The notes under the pieces were generated by a model. That model worked only from the letters and a program-made list of their open reading frames with translations. It searched no databases and had not been told where the DNA came from. From Rotaria macrura (lineage: Eukaryota; Rotifera; Eurotatoria; Philodinida; Philodinidae), in contig OENT01000100.1 of assembly GCA_900239685.1 (NCBI GenBank), forward strand, positions 62,001 to 126,000: DNA of 64,000 nucleotides. The letters are read 5' to 3'. Shown piece by piece: positions 60,477 through 64,000 of the stretch. Within the stretch, counting starts at the first letter, position 1, and each line of letters begins with the position of its first letter. Both the position numbers and the translations under genes were made by a program.

Positions 60477-63400
60477 TTATTGATAATGTGTTGAAAATCG
60501 TGTCGGTGGTTGTGGGCGGCCGTTATCCGAGAGTGGTGAATCATGACCACCAGCAGAATCATTATCCTCTTCTTCATCACTATATTGCCTATGAATAGAA
60601 AATAAAAACATACATACGTCATTCGAATCAAATCTATAAAGTATTAACGAAAATGTTATGTACCCCTGAGTACTTCCATTTCTTTTCTTTGCAGCACTTT
60701 TTTGTTTAACTTGTTTGACTGATGTTCGATTACGTTGAACCATTTGTGCATGTGAATTTAAACGATTTTGTTGTACAACATTATGTGTTGAACCAAAACC
60801 TGAATTCGGACTTATTGAGCCTGGTGTTGCATAGTCAGCTAATATACCTGATGATGATAATGATTGTGATGGACGCATCGGTGTTGCCATTACAAGATCA
60901 TTCAATGATGTTGAACCCCAATTACGACTATGTTCATTGTTATTATTTAAATTTTCATTATCACTATAGGCACGATTTGTATCAATATGTCGTTTATCAT
61001 TTGTTGTTATGACTGGTGGTGATACAAGATGACGTAAAGTAGAATTTGATGTTCCCTGTTCATGATTTTGTACATTGGGAAACCCTGTTGATGAATAACG
61101 TTTATGATATTCATTTGGATTCTGTGATTGATTTCTACGATGATTTGATGATGATTTTGAAAAATCATATGTTGTGGTAGGATTTCTATTATCTTGATAT
61201 GGTGAATGTCGATTATGCGAATAATTATCATTTGTTTCGATATCAAGATTATTGTAGAGTGCATCTATTTGATCGATAGTTTCATTGAAACCACTTATTG
61301 GATTATTATTATTTGGTTGTCGATAATAACGATGAACGATTTGATTAAGTTTATCGAATGTAGCATTGTTCAATTGTTGATAATTGTTCTGTTGTTTTGT
61401 ACGATAATGGGATGGCAATTTCGATATTGTTTGTTCATTAATCTTGTAGCGACGTGTGTGTGCTGATGGTGTATTGGATGATTGAGAATTATGATTTGCA
61501 TTCATTCCAGTAGCACTTGAATGTTCATCACTGGAATAATTCGTATTGATACCTTGTGAACGTAATTCATCGGCACTAAAATAACCTGATGAACGATTCA
61601 ATGAACGATCCGATGAATGAAAATCACTATTTATAACAACGGTGTTTCCTGGTCGGGCCGCAACATTTTGTATTGATACACGGCCATCTTTTGATGCAGT
61701 TACAATTGCACGTGATGCTTGATCAAGTGCAACAACAGTGGGTTGTTCAGTTAATTGTGGTGGTCGTTTTTCAATTTCAATTTCGAATTCAATATTTGGA
61801 CCGAGTAGATTACCAAGACTACCTGTGCGACGTTTTACTTGACGACGATATGATGATTTTGTGTACGGTGATGGTAATTCATATTGATCGTATTCTTGTT
61901 GCTGTTGTCGATCTTGTTCGTGTAAAACTGAATGATACGATGATGAACGTGCTTGAGCACCTAATCCAGTTGAATATTCATGCGAAGTATCGTACGGGCC
62001 TTGAAAGAAAATAAACAAAAAATTCTCTTTCCTTTGTTTTTCGTTTTGTTTTGAGAATGAAAGTAAGTCTTATTCAGAGATGTATGATTAGTATACGCGA
62101 AAGCTTAAAGAATAAACAGATATTTGCAGTTGCTGGGTTTTGCACCCGAGACAAAAGGGAAATCGAATCATAAATAAAATACAAACCTGAGTTTGCTAAT
62201 GAAGGAATAAGATTAATATTAAATAAGAAAATAATTATACGAAAAAAACAACAAATCAAGATTATGTCTACGTTTATTTCCTATGAACATACTTGTTCGT
62301 GATCGACTTTGTCGTTGTTGATAATCTTGATTTATTGTTGAGGGACGATAGTTTGTTGTATGAATACGTTCGTAGTGTGATTTAGAAGGTTGTTGTTGTT
62401 GTTGTTGTTGTTGTTTAAGACGTGCATTCAATTCAGGCTCACTGGCTCCATGTTTTATTGTTGGTGGACTCGGTCGTTTACCGGCACCGTTCTTTAATTC
62501 CGGTACACGAACAATAGCTATGATTTCGTTTGGTGTATATTTGCCGAATGTAACTTGTGTGTGTGGACTTAATGATGTTATTTCCATGTTACGTGGTGGT
62601 CCTGAACTTAGTGTACGAATATTTGAACGCGATGATGAATTTTGAAGTAAGCTATCTTGTGAACGATCACGTTGAATAGGTTTAAACCATGTTTCTTCAA
62701 TACGTGTTGGTTCTTCTTCTTGTATGGATGCTGTTGTTGTTATTGTTGTGTGAACTGGTGCATGAATAGGATATGATATACTATCGGACTGGGAAGAATC
62801 ATAACGATGTTGATGAAGACCACTTTCACGATATGTTTGTTGACGAACTTCAGCTTTTGATGTATAGGCTGAGTTCAATGGTGAGCGTATTGGGTTAGGT
62901 GAAGCATTCGATTTTGTTATATCATAATAATGTGTGCGATCATTAAGTAAAGCTCGTTTTGATGGTGTCAATGTACGTGATGCTTCATCGCATGAGCTAT
63001 CCGGTGAACGTACAATTGGTGCACCCGTTGTTGTTGTTGTTGTCGTTGTTGTTGTTATTGTTTTCTTTGGTGCACTTGGACTGCCCGTCCGTTCAGTTTT
63101 AGTTGTTGATTCTTTTATTTCATGTGTACGTTGTACTTGACATTCAACATGTGTTTCTGTTTCGATGGTTTCAATTTCATCCACCACTATTGGTCTTGTT
63201 GCAATAGAACGTGATTGTGTTGTTATTGGAACTTTTCGTTGTGAACTTAAGCCACTATTATAATTTGAAATATTTTCATAATCGGATGGTGGTGTTTTTG
63301 TAACTTGACGTCGAATAGTACGTGGCTGAGGTTGTTGTTGCTGCTGTTTCTGTAGATTGAACTGATCAGGAGAAATAATTTCTGTATCATATTTATAGGT

Positions 63401-63753
63401 TGATCGTGAAACTGAATCATCGCCCCCATGTATTGTTGTTTGATCTGTATCAGATGTTTGTCGTCGACCATACCGTGAACTTAACGTGGTTGTTACTGAA
63501 TCACCATAAATACCACTATCACGTATCGTTGGAGTACGATTAGCATCATCATTAATGGACGATGCATTATTATGCCATGATGATGAGCTTGTTGGTAAAC
63601 GATGACTTGTAGCTGTTGAGTATTCAAATATACCTGAATCGGAACCAGTTATAGATTTATGAGGATCACGCATTGGTTTTGTTGTTGTTGTTGTACTTGT
63701 TACGGGAATTTCATGAGAGATATGTGGTGAAAGTTCAATTAAGAGACCTTTAC
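60477..63753 (-). CDS. Long disordered Ser/Thr/Gln-rich protein, 3' part (5' end beyond window)
   Basis: Exons on the minus strand: 62293-63753, a probable 9-nt microexon at 62187-62195, 60664-61999 and 60477-60588, all phase-compatible, encoding about 970 C-terminal residues. The first visible exon starts after an AG acceptor with GKGLLIELSPHI, so upstream exons lie outside the window. Mostly low-complexity and predicted disordered: poly-Thr (from ACA/ACG), poly-Gln (KQQQQQQQQ), Ser/Asn/Tyr-rich blocks. Better-conserved-looking islands are FGKYTPNEIIAIVRVPEL, SLGNLLGPNIEFEIEIEKRP and VVALDQASRAIVTASKDGR. Two similar DSGI motifs (GSDSGIFEYST, RDSGIYGDSV) occur near the start. No enzymatic domain is visible; a cytoskeletal or scaffold role is a guess only. 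The C-terminus is EEEDNDSAGGHDSPLSDNG and then a short tail. Confidence 0.75.
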
Positions 63754-64000
63754 CTAAATACGAAAACAAAACTGTTATCGTAATCCCTATGAGATTAAAA
63801 TATAAAAAAAACACCATACAACTGTTGTTGACAATCACACGGAGAGTGTTTTGTTTTATCTATTTTTGGATGGATTTCCTTAATATTGGGTAATTAATTA
63901 AAATAAGGATGTAGTCGCGAGACGTTATTGATGTATAGTAGTTTTCGGACACGTATATCAACAGTATCAGTCACGATTTATGATATTTCTGTAATTATTT
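63754..64000. other. Intronic or upstream sequence of the last gene
   Basis: AT-rich, no coding signal; probably the intron preceding the exon that begins at 63753 on the minus strand. Confidence 0.4.

Noticed and set aside
62074..62259. 61-codon minus-strand frame in the last gene
   Set aside because: Intronic; only the 9 nt at 62187-62195 have exon-like borders.
1..64000. tRNA, rRNA, spliced-leader RNA genes, telomeric repeats and CRISPR arrays
   Set aside because: No tRNA B-box-like sites with matching acceptor stems, no rRNA-like blocks, no leader gene or regularly spaced repeats were recognised by eye; a tRNAscan/Infernal run would be decisive.

Overview
The window looks like nuclear DNA of a small metazoan, most likely a bdelloid rotifer (Rotaria/Adineta-like). 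The evidence is AT-rich sequence, many very short GT-AG introns (about 50-90 bp) mixed with a few of 0.6-1.4 kb, animal-type proteins (EGF plus chitin-binding mosaic, TRIM, Ly6, SOCS box), and terminal structures of non-autonomous hAT and Helitron elements. The species assignment is inference. I built exon models by hand from splice signals and protein similarity recalled from family knowledge; no search was run.

Left third (1-21.5 kb): PSMB5 (proteasome beta5, minus); a PAM2-motif protein whose layout resembles the N-terminal half of SECISBP2 (plus); a weak minus-strand coding candidate near 8.4-8.8 kb; PWP1 (WD40 ribosome-biogenesis factor) followed 205 bp later by an intronless ankyrin/SOCS-box-like gene; an uncharacterised, possibly SPIDR-like gene with a GC-AG intron; a MIC26/MIC27 (APOO/APOOL) MICOS subunit; and a small secreted potato-inhibitor-I family protease inhibitor.

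Middle (21.5-43.8 kb): gene-poor. A 17-exon secreted EGF/chitin-binding protein (25.3-29.1 kb), a Ly6/uPAR-type protein and a TRIM-like RING/B-box gene are separated by multi-kb non-coding stretches. A 600-bp Helitron-like element at 29829-30428 carries several heat-shock-element-like arrays, and a 265-bp hAT-type MITE with a perfect 8-bp target duplication lies at 40695-40959.

Right third (43.8-64 kb): a minus-strand run of TOMM22, GNL1, UGDH and a 2H-phosphoesterase. The last two are only 53 bp apart, which suggests a trans-spliced operon. A 1.4-kb hAT-like element with GC-rich subterminal pentamer arrays and a perfect 8-bp duplication follows (57276-58716). Then come a PA28/PSME3-like proteasome activator gene (plus) and the 3' part of a long, disordered, Ser/Thr/Gln-rich protein gene (minus) that runs off the window.

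Most genes are conserved housekeeping functions: proteasome core and activator, ribosome/nucleolar GTPase and WD40 factors, mitochondrial import and cristae organisation, and UDP-sugar metabolism. The accessory interest lies in the transposable elements and the lineage-specific secreted or adaptor genes.
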